The notes: generated by a model from the letters alone, not told the origin. DNA of 64,000 bases from Mycolicibacterium malmesburyense (GCF_001050015.1 NZ_CVTB01000011.1:49569-113568), one strand, 5' to 3'; shown: positions 17,727 through 26,477, numbered from the stretch's first letter. Made by a program: numbers and translations.

Positions 17727-20230
17727 GGACCCTGATCGATCGCTTGCGCCACCACGGCGACAACGTCGCCGTGTACACCGACACGCGGCGCCTCACATAC
17801 GGGGCGCTGACCGAGCTGGTCGAGAACGCCATGCTCGAACTCGGCGGGGACAGACGCCTCGTGCTGCTCGAAACGCGTAACGACATCGACACTCTCGTGC
17901 ACTACCTCGCCGCGCTCGCCGGTGACCACGTGGTCCTTCCGGTCCCGGCGGGACGCGATCACGCGACGATAATGCGGACCTACGACCCCGACACTGTCGT
18001 CGGCGACGGCGTCGTCACGCACCGCCGCCGGCCGGGCGGGCGTCGCATACACGACGACCTGGCCGTGTTGATGTCCACATCGGGCACCACCGGATCGCCG
18101 AAGTTGGTCCGGCTCTCACGCCACAACCTGATCTCCAACGCCCGCGCGATCGCCGAGTATCTCGACATCCGCCGAACCGACCGTGCGGCGACCACGCTGC
18201 CGATGTCGTACTGCTACGGGCTGTCGGTCGTCAACAGTCACCTGATCAGTGGTGCGGGGCTCATCCTCACCGATCTCTCGGTGACCGACGAGCGGTTCTG
18301 GGAGCTGTTCCGTCGCCACCGGGGCACCTCGTTCGCCGGCGTGCCCTACACCTTCGAACTGCTCGAGCGGATCGGGTTCGACGCGATGGACCTGCCCGAT
18401 CTGCGGTACGTGACCCAGGCGGGCGGGCGGATGCCGCCCGAGCGGGTCCGCCGTTTCGCCGAACGCGCGCGCGACGGCGGCTGGCAGCTGTTCGTGATGT
18501 ACGGGGCGACCGAGGCGACGGCCCGAATGGCGTATCTGTCACCGGATCTGGCGCTGTCGCGGCCCGAAGCGATCGGCACACCGATCCCCGGCGGGTCCTT
18601 CACGATCGAATCGACCGGCGAGTCCCACGACGATGCGGTCGGCGAATTGGTCTATCGCGGGCCGAACGTGATGATGGGCTACGCGCGCGGGCCCGACGAC
18701 CTCGCGCTCGGCAAGACGGTGGAGTCGTTGCACACCGGCGACCTCGCCCGCCGCACCCCCGACGGGCTCTACGAGATCGTCGGGCGCACCAGCCGATTCG
18801 TGAAGATGTACGGCTTGCGCGTCGACCTTCAGCGCATCGAAGCGGCATTGAGCGCGTCGGGGATCACCGCGTTCTGCACCAACGACGACGACCGGCTCGT
18901 CGTCGCGGCGACGGGTGCCCACGCCGAGCGCGACGTACAGCGCACCGCCGCGGAGGCCGCCGGTGTGCCGACCTCCGCCGTGCGGACGGTCCTGGTGGAC
19001 GAACTGCCGCTGCTGTCCTCCGGCAAGCCGGATTACCAAACCGTTCGGGAACTGTCGCGCGACGGCGACGACACGATCGCCACCGACCTTCGCGGAGTCT
19101 TCGCCGACGTGCTGCAGCTCGACCCCGAGACCATCGACCCGAACGCCAGCTTCGTCGACCTCGGCGGGAACTCGCTGTCCTACGTGGCGATGTCGGTTCG
19201 GCTGGAACGTGCGCTCGGGCAGCTGCCCGCGGGATGGCAGCAGCGGCCGCTGCGCGAACTCGAGCGGCTGACCAAGCCGCCGCGGCCGCGATGGCGGCTG
19301 TGGGACGCGACGCTGGAGACCAGCGTGGCGTTGCGGGCCGTGGCCATCATCCTGATCGTCGGATCGCACGCCGAGCTGTTCGAGATGTGGGGCGGGGCCC
19401 ATCTGCTGCTCGGCATCGCCGGATATAACTTCGGCCGGTTCTGCCTCACACCGGTACCGCGCGCCAAGCGAGTGCGCCACCTGCGCAACACCATCGGCTG
19501 GATCGTGGTGCCGTCGGTGCTGTGGGTGGCGATCGTCCTGCTGTGGACCAGGGACTACACGTGGACAAACCTGTTGCTGGCCAACAAGATCCTCGGCCCG
19601 CACGACAGCATGACGGCTGGGCGGCTGTGGTTCGTCGAGGTCTTGGTGTGGACGCTGGTGGCGCTGGCGCTGCTGTTCTGGATACCCGCGATGGATCGTG
19701 CCGAGCGTCGGCGGCCGTTCACGATCGCCGTGGCGTTCCTGGTGATCGGCCTGGCGCTGCGCTACGACGTACTCGGGTTGGACATGGGCCGGGAGGCCTG
19801 GTTCACGATGCTCGCGTTCTGGTTCTTCGCGCTCGGCTGGGCCGCGTCCAAGGCGGACACGGCCCTGCAGCGCATCCTGCTGACGGTGGTCCTCGCGGTG
19901 GCGCTGCACGGGTACTTCGACAGCACCCTGCGCGGGTTTGTCGTGTTCGCCGGTGTCGCGCTGGTGATCTGGCTGCCCACCATCCGCTGCCCCGCGGCGC
20001 TGACCGTCGCGGCCGGTGTGCTCGCCGAGGCCTCGCTGTATACCTACCTGGTCCACTACCAGGTGTATTCGATGTTCCCCGGTCACCCCGCCGTCGGCGT
20101 CATCGCGTCGCTCGCCGTCGGCATCCTGCTCACCTACCTCGTGACCGCGGCGCGTCGTCGACTCCGGACGCGCGGCGGACACCGCGCCGCCGAACACCAG
20201 ACCCCGACACTTCGAGCGTCGGAAAAATGA
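17723..20230 (+). CDS. fused adenylation-carrier-membrane acyltransferase protein
   Basis: The 835-aa protein joins three modules. Residues about 1-430 are an ANL adenylation domain with TSGTTGSPK (117-125), YGATEA, the hinge GRTSRFVKMYGLRVD and the catalytic Lys in LLSSGKPDY. Residues about 450-520 are a carrier domain whose phosphopantetheine Ser lies in DLGGNSLSY (Ser about 484). Residues about 525-820 form roughly ten membrane helices resembling an acyltransferase-3 domain (LRAVAIILIVGSHAEL). The likely job is to activate an acid, load it on the carrier and transfer it to a membrane or exported acceptor, similar in logic to Dlt D-alanylation. GTG 17723 overlaps the ATPase stop as GTGA, placing it in the iron operon. 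Substrate and acceptor are unknown. Confidence 0.85.
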   Translation: MRTLIDRLRHHGDNVAVYTDTRRLTYGALTELVENAMLELGGDRRLVLLETRNDIDTLVHYLAALAGDHVVLPVPAGRDHATIMRTYDPDTVVGDGVVTHRRRPGGRRIHDDLAVLMSTSGTTGSPKLVRLSRHNLISNARAIAEYLDIRRTDRAATTLPMSYCYGLSVVNSHLISGAGLILTDLSVTDERFWELFRRHRGTSFAGVPYTFELLERIGFDAMDLPDLRYVTQAGGRMPPERVRRFAERARDGGWQLFVMYGATEATARMAYLSPDLALSRPEAIGTPIPGGSFTIESTGESHDDAVGELVYRGPNVMMGYARGPDDLALGKTVESLHTGDLARRTPDGLYEIVGRTSRFVKMYGLRVDLQRIEAALSASGITAFCTNDDDRLVVAATGAHAERDVQRTAAEAAGVPTSAVRTVLVDELPLLSSGKPDYQTVRELSRDGDDTIATDLRGVFADVLQLDPETIDPNASFVDLGGNSLSYVAMSVRLERALGQLPAGWQQRPLRELERLTKPPRPRWRLWDATLETSVALRAVAIILIVGSHAELFEMWGGAHLLLGIAGYNFGRFCLTPVPRAKRVRHLRNTIGWIVVPSVLWVAIVLLWTRDYTWTNLLLANKILGPHDSMTAGRLWFVEVLVWTLVALALLFWIPAMDRAERRRPFTIAVAFLVIGLALRYDVLGLDMGREAWFTMLAFWFFALGWAASKADTALQRILLTVVLAVALHGYFDSTLRGFVVFAGVALVIWLPTIRCPAALTVAAGVLAEASLYTYLVHYQVYSMFPGHPAVGVIASLAVGILLTYLVTAARRRLRTRGGHRAAEHQTPTLRASEK

Positions 20231-20268
20231 CGGTTTCGGGCCGGAATCCGTCATCCATCCGACGCTCG
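20213..20268. terminator. bidirectional hairpin between convergent genes
   Basis: An 11-base arm CGAGCGTCGGA (20213-20223) is perfectly repeated as its complement at 20258-20268, and an inner 7-base pair ATGACGG/CCGTCAT (20227-20233, 20248-20254) extends the stem. It spans the end of the fused ligase gene and the spacer before the convergent thioesterase gene, so it can end transcription from both sides. Confidence 0.7.
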
Positions 20269-20275
20269 GCGCCGC

Positions 20276-21079
20276 TCAGTCGCGCTCCGCGATAAGTCCT
20301 TCTTGGGCCAGCGTCGCGACGATGACACCGTCGGCGCGGATCAGGCTTCCCGTCACCACGCCCCGGCCCCGCGCCGCGGCCGGCGACGTCGTCTCGAGCA
20401 GGTTCCACTGGTCGGCGAACACCGGTTGGTGAAACCAGATCGACGAGTCCGTGGTGCCGCTGCGGTGTGTTCGCGCCCGCATCGAGTGGCCGTGAACCTG
20501 AAGCGACGGATCGATCATGTACACGTCGCACACGTACGCCGCAATCAGGGTGTGCAGCAGCGGATTGTCCGGCAGGGGCACGGTTGCGCGCCACCAGAAC
20601 CTACGGATGAACTCACCCGACGCACTGTCGTCGAAGATCCGGATATCGAGCTCGTCGAGCGGCATCGACGGCGCCGGCCCGGCGGGCCCGGTGCGGGGCA
20701 ACGACTCCGGGTCGTACAACGTGGGGGTCCGGTGCCCGTGCTCCGGACCGCGGGTCGGCACCGCGAACGACACCGTCGCGGTGGTCAGAAGCCGGTCCTG
20801 TTGCCGGGATTCGACCCGGCGCGCCGACGACGTGCGGCCGTCGAAAACGCGTGTGACGGCGTACTCGATCTCAGAGCCCGCTTCGCCGCCGCGCAGGAAC
20901 TGCAGGTGCAGATTCGTGGGTAGCCGGTCCGCTTCGACGGTGCGGCAGGCGGCGGCCAGGCTCTGCGCGACGAACTGTCCGCCGTAGGCGCGCTTGCCTT
21001 CCGGGCCGCTCGCCGGGCCGATCCAGGTGTCGGGCTCCGCGCCGGCACGGACGTCGAGCAGGTCGAGCAGCCTGCTCAT
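20276..21079 (-). CDS. acyl-CoA thioesterase (TesB-like double hot dog)
   Basis: The 267-aa protein has two hot-dog halves of the acyl-CoA thioesterase II family: RAYGGQFVAQSLAAACRTV near 29-48 and NLHLQFLRGGEAGSEIEYAVTRVFDGRTSSARRV, then LLHTLIAAYVCDVYMI and SIWFHQPVFADQWNLLETTSPAAARGRGVVTGSLI in the second half. It hydrolyses acyl-CoA esters in the cytoplasm. The ATG at 21079 overlaps the stop of the CoA-transferase gene as ATGA, so the two are co-translated. Confidence 0.92.
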   Translation of the reverse strand: MSRLLDLLDVRAGAEPDTWIGPASGPEGKRAYGGQFVAQSLAAACRTVEADRLPTNLHLQFLRGGEAGSEIEYAVTRVFDGRTSSARRVESRQQDRLLTTATVSFAVPTRGPEHGHRTPTLYDPESLPRTGPAGPAPSMPLDELDIRIFDDSASGEFIRRFWWRATVPLPDNPLLHTLIAAYVCDVYMIDPSLQVHGHSMRARTHRSGTTDSSIWFHQPVFADQWNLLETTSPAAARGRGVVTGSLIRADGVIVATLAQEGLIAERD

Positions 21080-22296
21080 TCCGCGCGTCCAGTCGCCACG
21101 GCGCCCGACTCGACCAGGCCGTCAACCTGATCGGCCGTCAACCCCAACCAGTCGCTCAGCACGCCGACGGTGTCGTCACCCAGCGCAGGCGACGCCACCG
21201 CAGGCGGATATTGTCCGCCGATCGAAATCGGAAGCCCCGGCGCCAGGTAGGTGCCGATCCGCGGCTGGTCGAGCGAGGTGAACAACGGGTTGTCCGTGAC
21301 CTTGTCCTCGGTGGTCGCCTCGGCGAAGGTGCGGTACCGCTCCCACAGCACCGAACTCGCCGACAACGCCGCGCTGATCTCCTCGGCGGTGTGCGCGCCG
21401 AACCATTCGGCGAACAGCCCGCTCAGCGCGTCGCGGTGCACGAACCGTTGCCCCTCGTCGGAGAAATCCGCGCTGAGCGTCTCCGCCAGGGCGGCAACGG
21501 CTTTCGTCGTTCCAGTGAGCTCGGTGAGGTCGCGGAAGTGCCGGCCGGTCAGCGCGACGACCATGAACGAGACGCCGTCACTGCTGACGAAGTCCTGGCC
21601 GTACTGCCCGTAGACCGAGTTGCCGATGCGTTCGCGTGCGGTGCCGTTGACCATCACCTCGGTGAAGAAGCCGAGGTTGCCCGCCGTGGCCAGCGCGACG
21701 TTCTCCAACGGGATGCTGATTCGCTGCCCTTGCCCGGTATCGTCGCGGTGCCGCAGCGCGGTCACGACCGCCAGCGCGGTGTAGAGGCCACATGCGACGT
21801 CCCACGCCGGGAGCACATGGTTCACGGGTGTGGCGAGTTCGGCCGGACCGGTGACGAGCGGAAAGCCGATGCCCGCGTTGACGGTGTAGTCCACGCCGGT
21901 GCCACCGTCGGCGCGGCCGGACACCTCGACGTGGATCAGGTCGTCGCGCAACTCCTTGAGGGTGTCGTACGAATGCCATTCGCGCCCAGCCACATTGGTG
22001 ATCAGGATCCCGCTGCTCGCGATGAGCCGTTTGATCACGTCCTGGCCCTCGGCGGAGCGCACGTCGGCGGCCACCGATCGCTTGCCCTTGTTCAGGCCGG
22101 CCCAGTAGATGCTCTCGCCGCCGTCGGTGACGGGCCATCGGCGGTAGTCGGCGGCACCGCCGATCGGATCGACCCGGATCACCTCCGCCCCGAGTTGGGC
22201 CAGCGTCATGCCGGCCAACGGGACGGCGACGAAGCTGGAGATCTCGACAATGCGCACGCCGGCCAGTGGCCGCGTCGCCTCGGATGTGCTGGTCAT
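21076..22296 (-). CDS. CaiB/BaiF family (class III) CoA-transferase
   Basis: The 406-aa protein is a family III CoA-transferase: PLAGVRIVEISSFVAVPLAGMTLAQLGAEVI at the N-terminus, YWAGLNKGKRSVAADVRS, the VSGRADGGTGVDYTVNAGIGF region near the active site, and a C-terminal KVTDNPLFTSLDQPRIGTYLAPG segment. It would move CoA between carboxylic acids. It is coupled to the downstream thioesterase. The acyl substrate is not evident; racemase-type activity is an alternative within the same family. Confidence 0.92.
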   Translation of the reverse strand: MTSTSEATRPLAGVRIVEISSFVAVPLAGMTLAQLGAEVIRVDPIGGAADYRRWPVTDGGESIYWAGLNKGKRSVAADVRSAEGQDVIKRLIASSGILITNVAGREWHSYDTLKELRDDLIHVEVSGRADGGTGVDYTVNAGIGFPLVTGPAELATPVNHVLPAWDVACGLYTALAVVTALRHRDDTGQGQRISIPLENVALATAGNLGFFTEVMVNGTARERIGNSVYGQYGQDFVSSDGVSFMVVALTGRHFRDLTELTGTTKAVAALAETLSADFSDEGQRFVHRDALSGLFAEWFGAHTAEEISAALSASSVLWERYRTFAEATTEDKVTDNPLFTSLDQPRIGTYLAPGLPISIGGQYPPAVASPALGDDTVGVLSDWLGLTADQVDGLVESGAVATGRAE

Positions 22297-22329
22297 CGAG
22301 GTCAGTGTAGGCAGCGGCCGCGCCGCGCC

Positions 22330-23103
22330 TCACACCAGTTCGATGGCCTCGGCGATGGACGGCAGCACCCGGCTGGGGCGGAACGGGTACCGCTCGACCT
22401 CCTCGACCGTCGTCGAGCCCGTCAGCACGAGGATGGTTTCCAGGCCTGCCTCGATGCCCGCGACGACGTCGGTGTCCATCCGGTCCCCCACCATGACGGT
22501 GCTCTCCGAATGCGCTTCGATCCGATTGAGCGCGCTGCGGAACATCATCGGGTTGGGTTTGCCGACGAAGTACGGTTCGCGGCCGGTGGCCTTGGTGATC
22601 ATCGCCGCGACCGAGCCGGTGGCCGGCAGCGGACCTTCCGCCGACGGCCCGGTGACGTCGGGGTTGGTCGCGATGAACCGCGACCCGGCGAGGATCAACC
22701 GGATCGCCTTGGTGATCGCCTCGAACGAGTACGTCCGGGTCTCCCCGAGGACCACGAAGTCCGGTTCCACGTCGGTGAGGGTGTAGCCGCCCTCGTGCAG
22801 TGCCGTGGTCAGGCCGGCCTCTCCGATGACATAAGCCGAGCCGCCGGGCAACTGGTCGGTGAGGAACGCCGCGGTGGCCAGCGCGGAGGTCCAGATGGAC
22901 TCCTCGGGCACGTTCAGACCCGACCGTCGCAGCCGAGCCGACAGGTCGCGCGGCGTGAAGATCGAGTTGTTGGTCAAAACCAAGAACGGCCGCTGCAGGT
23001 CGACGAGCCGCTGGAGGAAGTCGGCGGCGCCGGGCAGCGCATGTTCCTCGCGGACGAGCACGCCGTCCATGTCGGTGAGCCAGCACTTCGGTGTGTCGCG
23101 CAC
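22330..23103 (-). CDS. HAD-IIA family phosphatase (NagD-like)
   Basis: The 257-aa protein has the HAD motifs TDMDGVL (nucleophile Asp and general acid Asp), LTNNS, the Lys in YFVGKPNPMMF and GDRMDTDV. The cap domain is of type IIA. It dephosphorylates a small metabolite that cannot be named from sequence. The start is GTG at 23103. It lies 33 bases upstream of the CoA-transferase gene on the same strand. Confidence 0.92.
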   Translation of the reverse strand: MRDTPKCWLTDMDGVLVREEHALPGAADFLQRLVDLQRPFLVLTNNSIFTPRDLSARLRRSGLNVPEESIWTSALATAAFLTDQLPGGSAYVIGEAGLTTALHEGGYTLTDVEPDFVVLGETRTYSFEAITKAIRLILAGSRFIATNPDVTGPSAEGPLPATGSVAAMITKATGREPYFVGKPNPMMFRSALNRIEAHSESTVMVGDRMDTDVVAGIEAGLETILVLTGSTTVEEVERYPFRPSRVLPSIAEAIELV

Positions 23104-23134
23104 GCCTCCAGTGTGTCAGTTCCGCGCGTGATCG

Positions 23135-23479
23135 TTAGCCCATCGGCAGGTCGGGCATCGCGACGTCGCAGCGCGCCCGGAAATCGAACGCGGGCGCCCG
23201 CACCGCCCGCAGCTCGTCGCGGACCTGCGGATTGGCGTTCAGGTACGCCTTGATCTCCTCGGTCATCTGGTCTCGGGGTTTGCCCTTCAGCCCGGTGAAG
23301 AATGCGTTCACCTCCGGGTGCGTGAACAGATACGACGAGGTACCCGCGGAGACTCCGGCCATCACGCCGGCGAGGTCGGCGGCCGTGCAGTTGGGCGGTT
23401 CGGCGGCGGCGGGTGCGGCACCGAAGAGGATGGCGCGGGCGAGCACACCAGCACCGACAGCACTGCGTCGCAACAACAT
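23135..23479 (-). CDS. secreted hemophore-related heme-binding protein (second copy)
   Basis: The 114-aa protein has a signal peptide (1-26, ending AAAE) and the small two-Cys domain of the mycobacterial hemophore family: PPNCTAADL, YLFTHPEVNAFFTGLKG, YLNANPQVRDELRAVRAP, FRARCDVA. ATG at 23479 has AGGAG six bases upstream; the longer frame upstream is the neighbouring gene read in another phase. It is a paralogue of the protein at 13451-13819. Heme binding is inferred from family membership. Confidence 0.83.
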   Translation of the reverse strand: MLLRRSAVGAGVLARAILFGAAPAAAEPPNCTAADLAGVMAGVSAGTSSYLFTHPEVNAFFTGLKGKPRDQMTEEIKAYLNANPQVRDELRAVRAPAFDFRARCDVAMPDLPMG

Positions 23480-23508
23480 TGACAACTCCTTACTCGGGTG
23501 GTGACTTC

Positions 23509-23814
23509 CTAACGCGGTCCGGGACCACCGCCGGGGCGACCCGGTCGACCGATGTCGATCCCGGGCGGGCCGGGATCGATGATGATGTCGACGCCCCAGT
23601 CGTCGCTGCAATACCACGGGTCGGCGCAGTATCCGGGGTAGACCGGACCGGCCTGCGGCGCATCGGGTCCCCCGCCGCGCACGGTGCCCTGCGCGCACAC
23701 GGTCGCCGCGCCCGCATTCGTGCAGTCCGGCGATGCGACGGGGGCGAGGGCCACAGCGACCGGCGCCGCCGACATCGACAGCGCAACCAGTAGGCAGCGA
23801 TGGGTGGATCTCAT
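23509..23814 (-). CDS. small secreted protein of unknown function
   Basis: The 101-aa product has a signal peptide (about 1-28) and a mature part with four cysteines (PDCTNAG, TVCAQG, GYCADPWYCSDDWG) and a Gly/Pro-rich tail (DPGPPGIDIGRPGRPGGG). I do not recognise a catalytic family. ATG at 23814 follows GGGAGG; the in-frame extension upstream is less likely. It precedes the second hemophore-like gene by 29 bases, so they may be co-transcribed. Confidence 0.72.
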   Translation of the reverse strand: MRSTHRCLLVALSMSAAPVAVALAPVASPDCTNAGAATVCAQGTVRGGGPDAPQAGPVYPGYCADPWYCSDDWGVDIIIDPGPPGIDIGRPGRPGGGPGPR

Positions 23815-23930
23815 GGCCGCCTCCCTCTCTCGTAGGCGGGCGGTATGCCGTCGCACCTGGTACGCCGACTACCGGAATGTTCGCAGCGTACTGCGATGCG
23901 CGGGTTTCGTTCTCGAAATCGCCGTCGCGG

Positions 23931-24719
23931 TCAGCGGGGCTGGTTCGGGATGCCGGGGAACAGTTGCTCGGTCGGGCCCGACGTCACGTAGCCGCCGAGT
24001 TTCGTCGCCAGATGCGGGGCGAAGACCGCGCCGTACATCACGTGACCCACCACGACGACGGCCGCGACCGACAGCAACGCCGATCCGACGCGGCTCGTCG
24101 ACCGCTTGTCCGCCCACACTTCGATCACGTTGCGCCCCTGACCGTCGACGCGCCCCAGCAGGTAGGTGAGCACCATCATCTGCAAGCCCATCGCGACGGC
24201 GTCGTAGATCGGGTACTGGAATTTGCTTCCTTCGAAGATCGCCAAACCCGGGATCACGTATCCGTAGTAGAAGATGCCCAGACGGGGACCGAAGAAGCCG
24301 TTGAACAGGAGGGCCCAGCAGAATCCGACGAGCAGACCCACAATCAGAAGGGTTTGTGGTCTGCGCCAACCGAATCGCCGGATCAGCCACCGACCGACGG
24401 CGGCGCCGATCACCGCGGGCAGCACGAAGTAGGCGATGTACCCGATCGGCACCGAGGACGGAAGCCCGCCGCCCCATGTCATGTTCATCGGCCACCACGA
24501 CGGCATACGCGGTAGCGCCGGCGGGAACTGCGCGTACACCGCCCAGTCGTAGGGCGCCTCGATCCACGAGAACGAGATCGCCGAGATCGACACCAGCAGC
24601 AGCGGATGAAGGCGGCCGCGGCGGATGCTCAGATACACGCCGTAGGCAAGGAACAGAACCCCGCCGACATAGGCGAAGGACAACCCGACGATCAAGGCCG
24701 GTGTCAGCTCGGTGCTCAT
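23931..24719 (-). CDS. AveC-like (spirocyclase AveC family) integral membrane protein
   Basis: The 262-aa protein has about six or seven membrane helices and resembles the actinobacterial AveC family: ISAISFSWIEAPYDWAVYAQFPP, PSWWPMNMTWGGGLP, SVPIGYIAYFVLP and the long EGSKFQYPIYDAVAMG segment. AveC itself performs spiroketal formation and dehydration in avermectin synthesis; the activity of mycobacterial relatives is unknown. Its ATG overlaps the stop of a 39-aa membrane protein gene as ATGA. Divergent from a TetR gene with a palindromic operator between them. Confidence 0.82.
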   Translation of the reverse strand: MSTELTPALIVGLSFAYVGGVLFLAYGVYLSIRRGRLHPLLLVSISAISFSWIEAPYDWAVYAQFPPALPRMPSWWPMNMTWGGGLPSSVPIGYIAYFVLPAVIGAAVGRWLIRRFGWRRPQTLLIVGLLVGFCWALLFNGFFGPRLGIFYYGYVIPGLAIFEGSKFQYPIYDAVAMGLQMMVLTYLLGRVDGQGRNVIEVWADKRSTSRVGSALLSVAAVVVVGHVMYGAVFAPHLATKLGGYVTSGPTEQLFPGIPNQPR

Positions 24720-24835
24720 CGGTCCTCCTCGGTGACCGTCTTCTCACCGCGTGCTTCGGGATCGAAGTACAGCACCAGCCCGAAGATCAATACGAGCAGC
24801 CCGAACAGCGTTCCGAGCATGATGAGTTGGCCCAT
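24716..24835 (-). CDS. 39-aa single-span membrane protein
   Basis: Reading the minus strand from ATG 24835 gives 39 codons and TGA at 24716-24718. The protein has one strongly hydrophobic helix (residues about 4-24, LIMLGTLFGLLVLIFGLVLY) and a charged tail with EARGEKTVTEEDR. An AAGGA ribosome site lies eight bases upstream, and the stop overlaps the AveC-like start as ATGA, so it is very likely translated and coupled. It may be a small subunit or stabiliser of the AveC-like protein; that role is inferred. Confidence 0.75.
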   Translation of the reverse strand: MGQLIMLGTLFGLLVLIFGLVLYFDPEARGEKTVTEEDR

Positions 24836-24864
24836 GACAACGTCCTTCCGCACCGGCCTTCAGC

Positions 24865-24886
24865 TGTAATAGTGCACACTATTACA
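24865..24886. promoter_or_regulatory. palindromic TetR operator
   Basis: Two perfect 10-base arms, TGTAATAGTG and its complement, are separated by CA. The palindrome lies 29 bases upstream of the small membrane protein gene and at or just before the start of the divergent TetR gene, the classical location for an autoregulated TetR operator. The AT-rich arms stand out from the surrounding GC-rich DNA. Confidence 0.75.
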
Positions 24887-24922
24887 CGCGTGCCGGTCAA
24901 GGGGCGACTATCGTCATTTCCC

Positions 24923-25579
24923 GTGCCCCAGCGCCGTTCGTCGAAGAAGGCATCCACCAAAGAGGTGGCGGCCACTCGTCGGCCGCCCGGCGAGGCCCGG
25001 CGGCTCCTGCTCGACGCCGCCCGTGACCTGTTCGCGCGCCGGGACTATCGCAGCACCACCACACGCGAGATCGCCGAGGCGGCCGGTGTCACCGAATACC
25101 TCCTGTTCCGCCACTTCGGCTCCAAGGCGGGCCTGTTCCGCGAGGCCCTCGTCCTCCCGTTCACCGACTTCGTCGACGACTTCGGCGAGACCTGGCAAGC
25201 GGTGATCCCCGACAAGGTCACCGAGGAGGAGCTGACCCGCCAATTCGTCGGTCGCCTCTACGACGTCCTCATCGAGCATCGAGGACTGCTGCTGACCCTC
25301 GTCGCGTCGGACGGGCTCACCGACGAGGAGATCGACAGCGCAGGCATCGCCGACATCAGGCGCGCGCTCACACTGCTCGGCCAGATCAGCGCCGAAGGCA
25401 TTCGCCTGCGCGGCATCAGATCGGAACAGCCCGACCTTCCGGCACATTCGACGGTCGCGATGATCGTCGGCATGGTGGCGCTGCGGTCCACCTTCTTCGG
25501 CAACAGGCCGCCGTCGCGTGAGGCGATCGTCGACGAACTCGTGCAGGCGGTGCTGCACGGATTCCTACACCGGCCTTAG
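24923..25579 (+). CDS. TetR/AcrR family transcriptional regulator
   Basis: The 218-aa protein has an N-terminal TetR helix-turn-helix domain (TTTREIAEAAGVTEYLLFRHFGSKAGLFREAL, split over residues about 45-78) and a helical ligand-binding C-terminal domain. Start is uncertain: GTG 24923 is used, but GTG 24890, only three bases from the operator, is in frame and would suit a leaderless transcript. It probably represses itself and the divergent AveC-like pair. The 3' end overlaps the convergent SDR gene by four bases. Confidence 0.9.
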   Translation: MPQRRSSKKASTKEVAATRRPPGEARRLLLDAARDLFARRDYRSTTTREIAEAAGVTEYLLFRHFGSKAGLFREALVLPFTDFVDDFGETWQAVIPDKVTEEELTRQFVGRLYDVLIEHRGLLLTLVASDGLTDEEIDSAGIADIRRALTLLGQISAEGIRLRGIRSEQPDLPAHSTVAMIVGMVALRSTFFGNRPPSREAIVDELVQAVLHGFLHRP

Positions 25580-26454
25580 CCGCCGGGCCCGTTGGGCCAC
25601 TTGAGCAATGAGCCGGCGTCCACCCGGATGTGCTGGCCGGTGATGTAGCGGCTGTCGTCGCTGGCGAGGAAGACGCCGAGGTTGGCCATGTCCTCCGGCT
25701 CGATGTACGGAATCGGCATGGCCTGAAAGAGTGAGAAAAGCGGTTCGGCGTCCTCGCGGGTGGGGGTCTTGCCCTCGGCCTTCAGGTCGGGCCGGAACAC
25801 GCCGTACATACCCTCGTTCTGCAACAGATGGGTGTTGCAGTTGGTCGGGTGGATGGCATTGATGCGAATCATCCTCGGCGCCAGGTGAAGACACATCTCG
25901 TCGACGTACTCGATCACGATGCGCTTGCTCCAGCCGTAGCCGGCGCCACCGGGACCCATGTCCGGGCTCGTCGTGGTGCCGCGGATCATGCCCGCGGTGG
26001 ATCCGGTCACGATGACCGACGCGCCGTCGGGCAGGTGCGGAAGCGCCACCGCGACGGTGTTCATCACACCGACCAGGTCGACGTCCGAGGCGTCGACGAA
26101 GCCCATCGGATCGGGATTGCCCATGGCCATCGGCAGGATTCCGGCGTTGGCCACCACGATGTCGATCTTCCCGAGATCGGCCACCCCCGCCTCCACTGCC
26201 TCGCGAAGCTCGTGACGTTCGCGAACGTCGGCCACCCGGGCGACGACGCGACGGCCGATCTCCTTGACCGCGCGCTCGGTTTCGGACAGATCCTCGGGCG
26301 TGGCAAGCGGATACGGATTCGACGGGATGTCACGACAGATGTCGACCGCGATGATGTCGGCGCCCTCTTTGGCCATTGCGATCGCGTGCGCACGACCCTG
26401 ACCGCGGGCGGACCCGGTGATGAAAGCGACCTTGCCCTCGAGCTTTCCGGTCAT
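25576..26454 (-). CDS. mycofactocin-coupled SDR family oxidoreductase
   Basis: The 292-aa protein is a short-chain dehydrogenase with TGSARGQGRAHA at 14-25, NAGI, and Tyr-x-x-x-Lys in GYGWSK. The insertion after the second strand (DICRDIPSNPYPLATPEDL) is the mark of the mycofactocin-dependent SDR subfamily, whose NAD stays bound and is recycled by the peptide-derived redox cofactor. It would oxidise an alcohol made by the upstream P450s. Last gene of the long minus-strand operon, 23 bases after the P450 gene. Confidence 0.9.
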   Translation of the reverse strand: MTGKLEGKVAFITGSARGQGRAHAIAMAKEGADIIAVDICRDIPSNPYPLATPEDLSETERAVKEIGRRVVARVADVRERHELREAVEAGVADLGKIDIVVANAGILPMAMGNPDPMGFVDASDVDLVGVMNTVAVALPHLPDGASVIVTGSTAGMIRGTTTSPDMGPGGAGYGWSKRIVIEYVDEMCLHLAPRMIRINAIHPTNCNTHLLQNEGMYGVFRPDLKAEGKTPTREDAEPLFSLFQAMPIPYIEPEDMANLGVFLASDDSRYITGQHIRVDAGSLLKWPNGPGG

Positions 26455-26477
26455 GTCCTACTCCTTCGATTCCTGGG

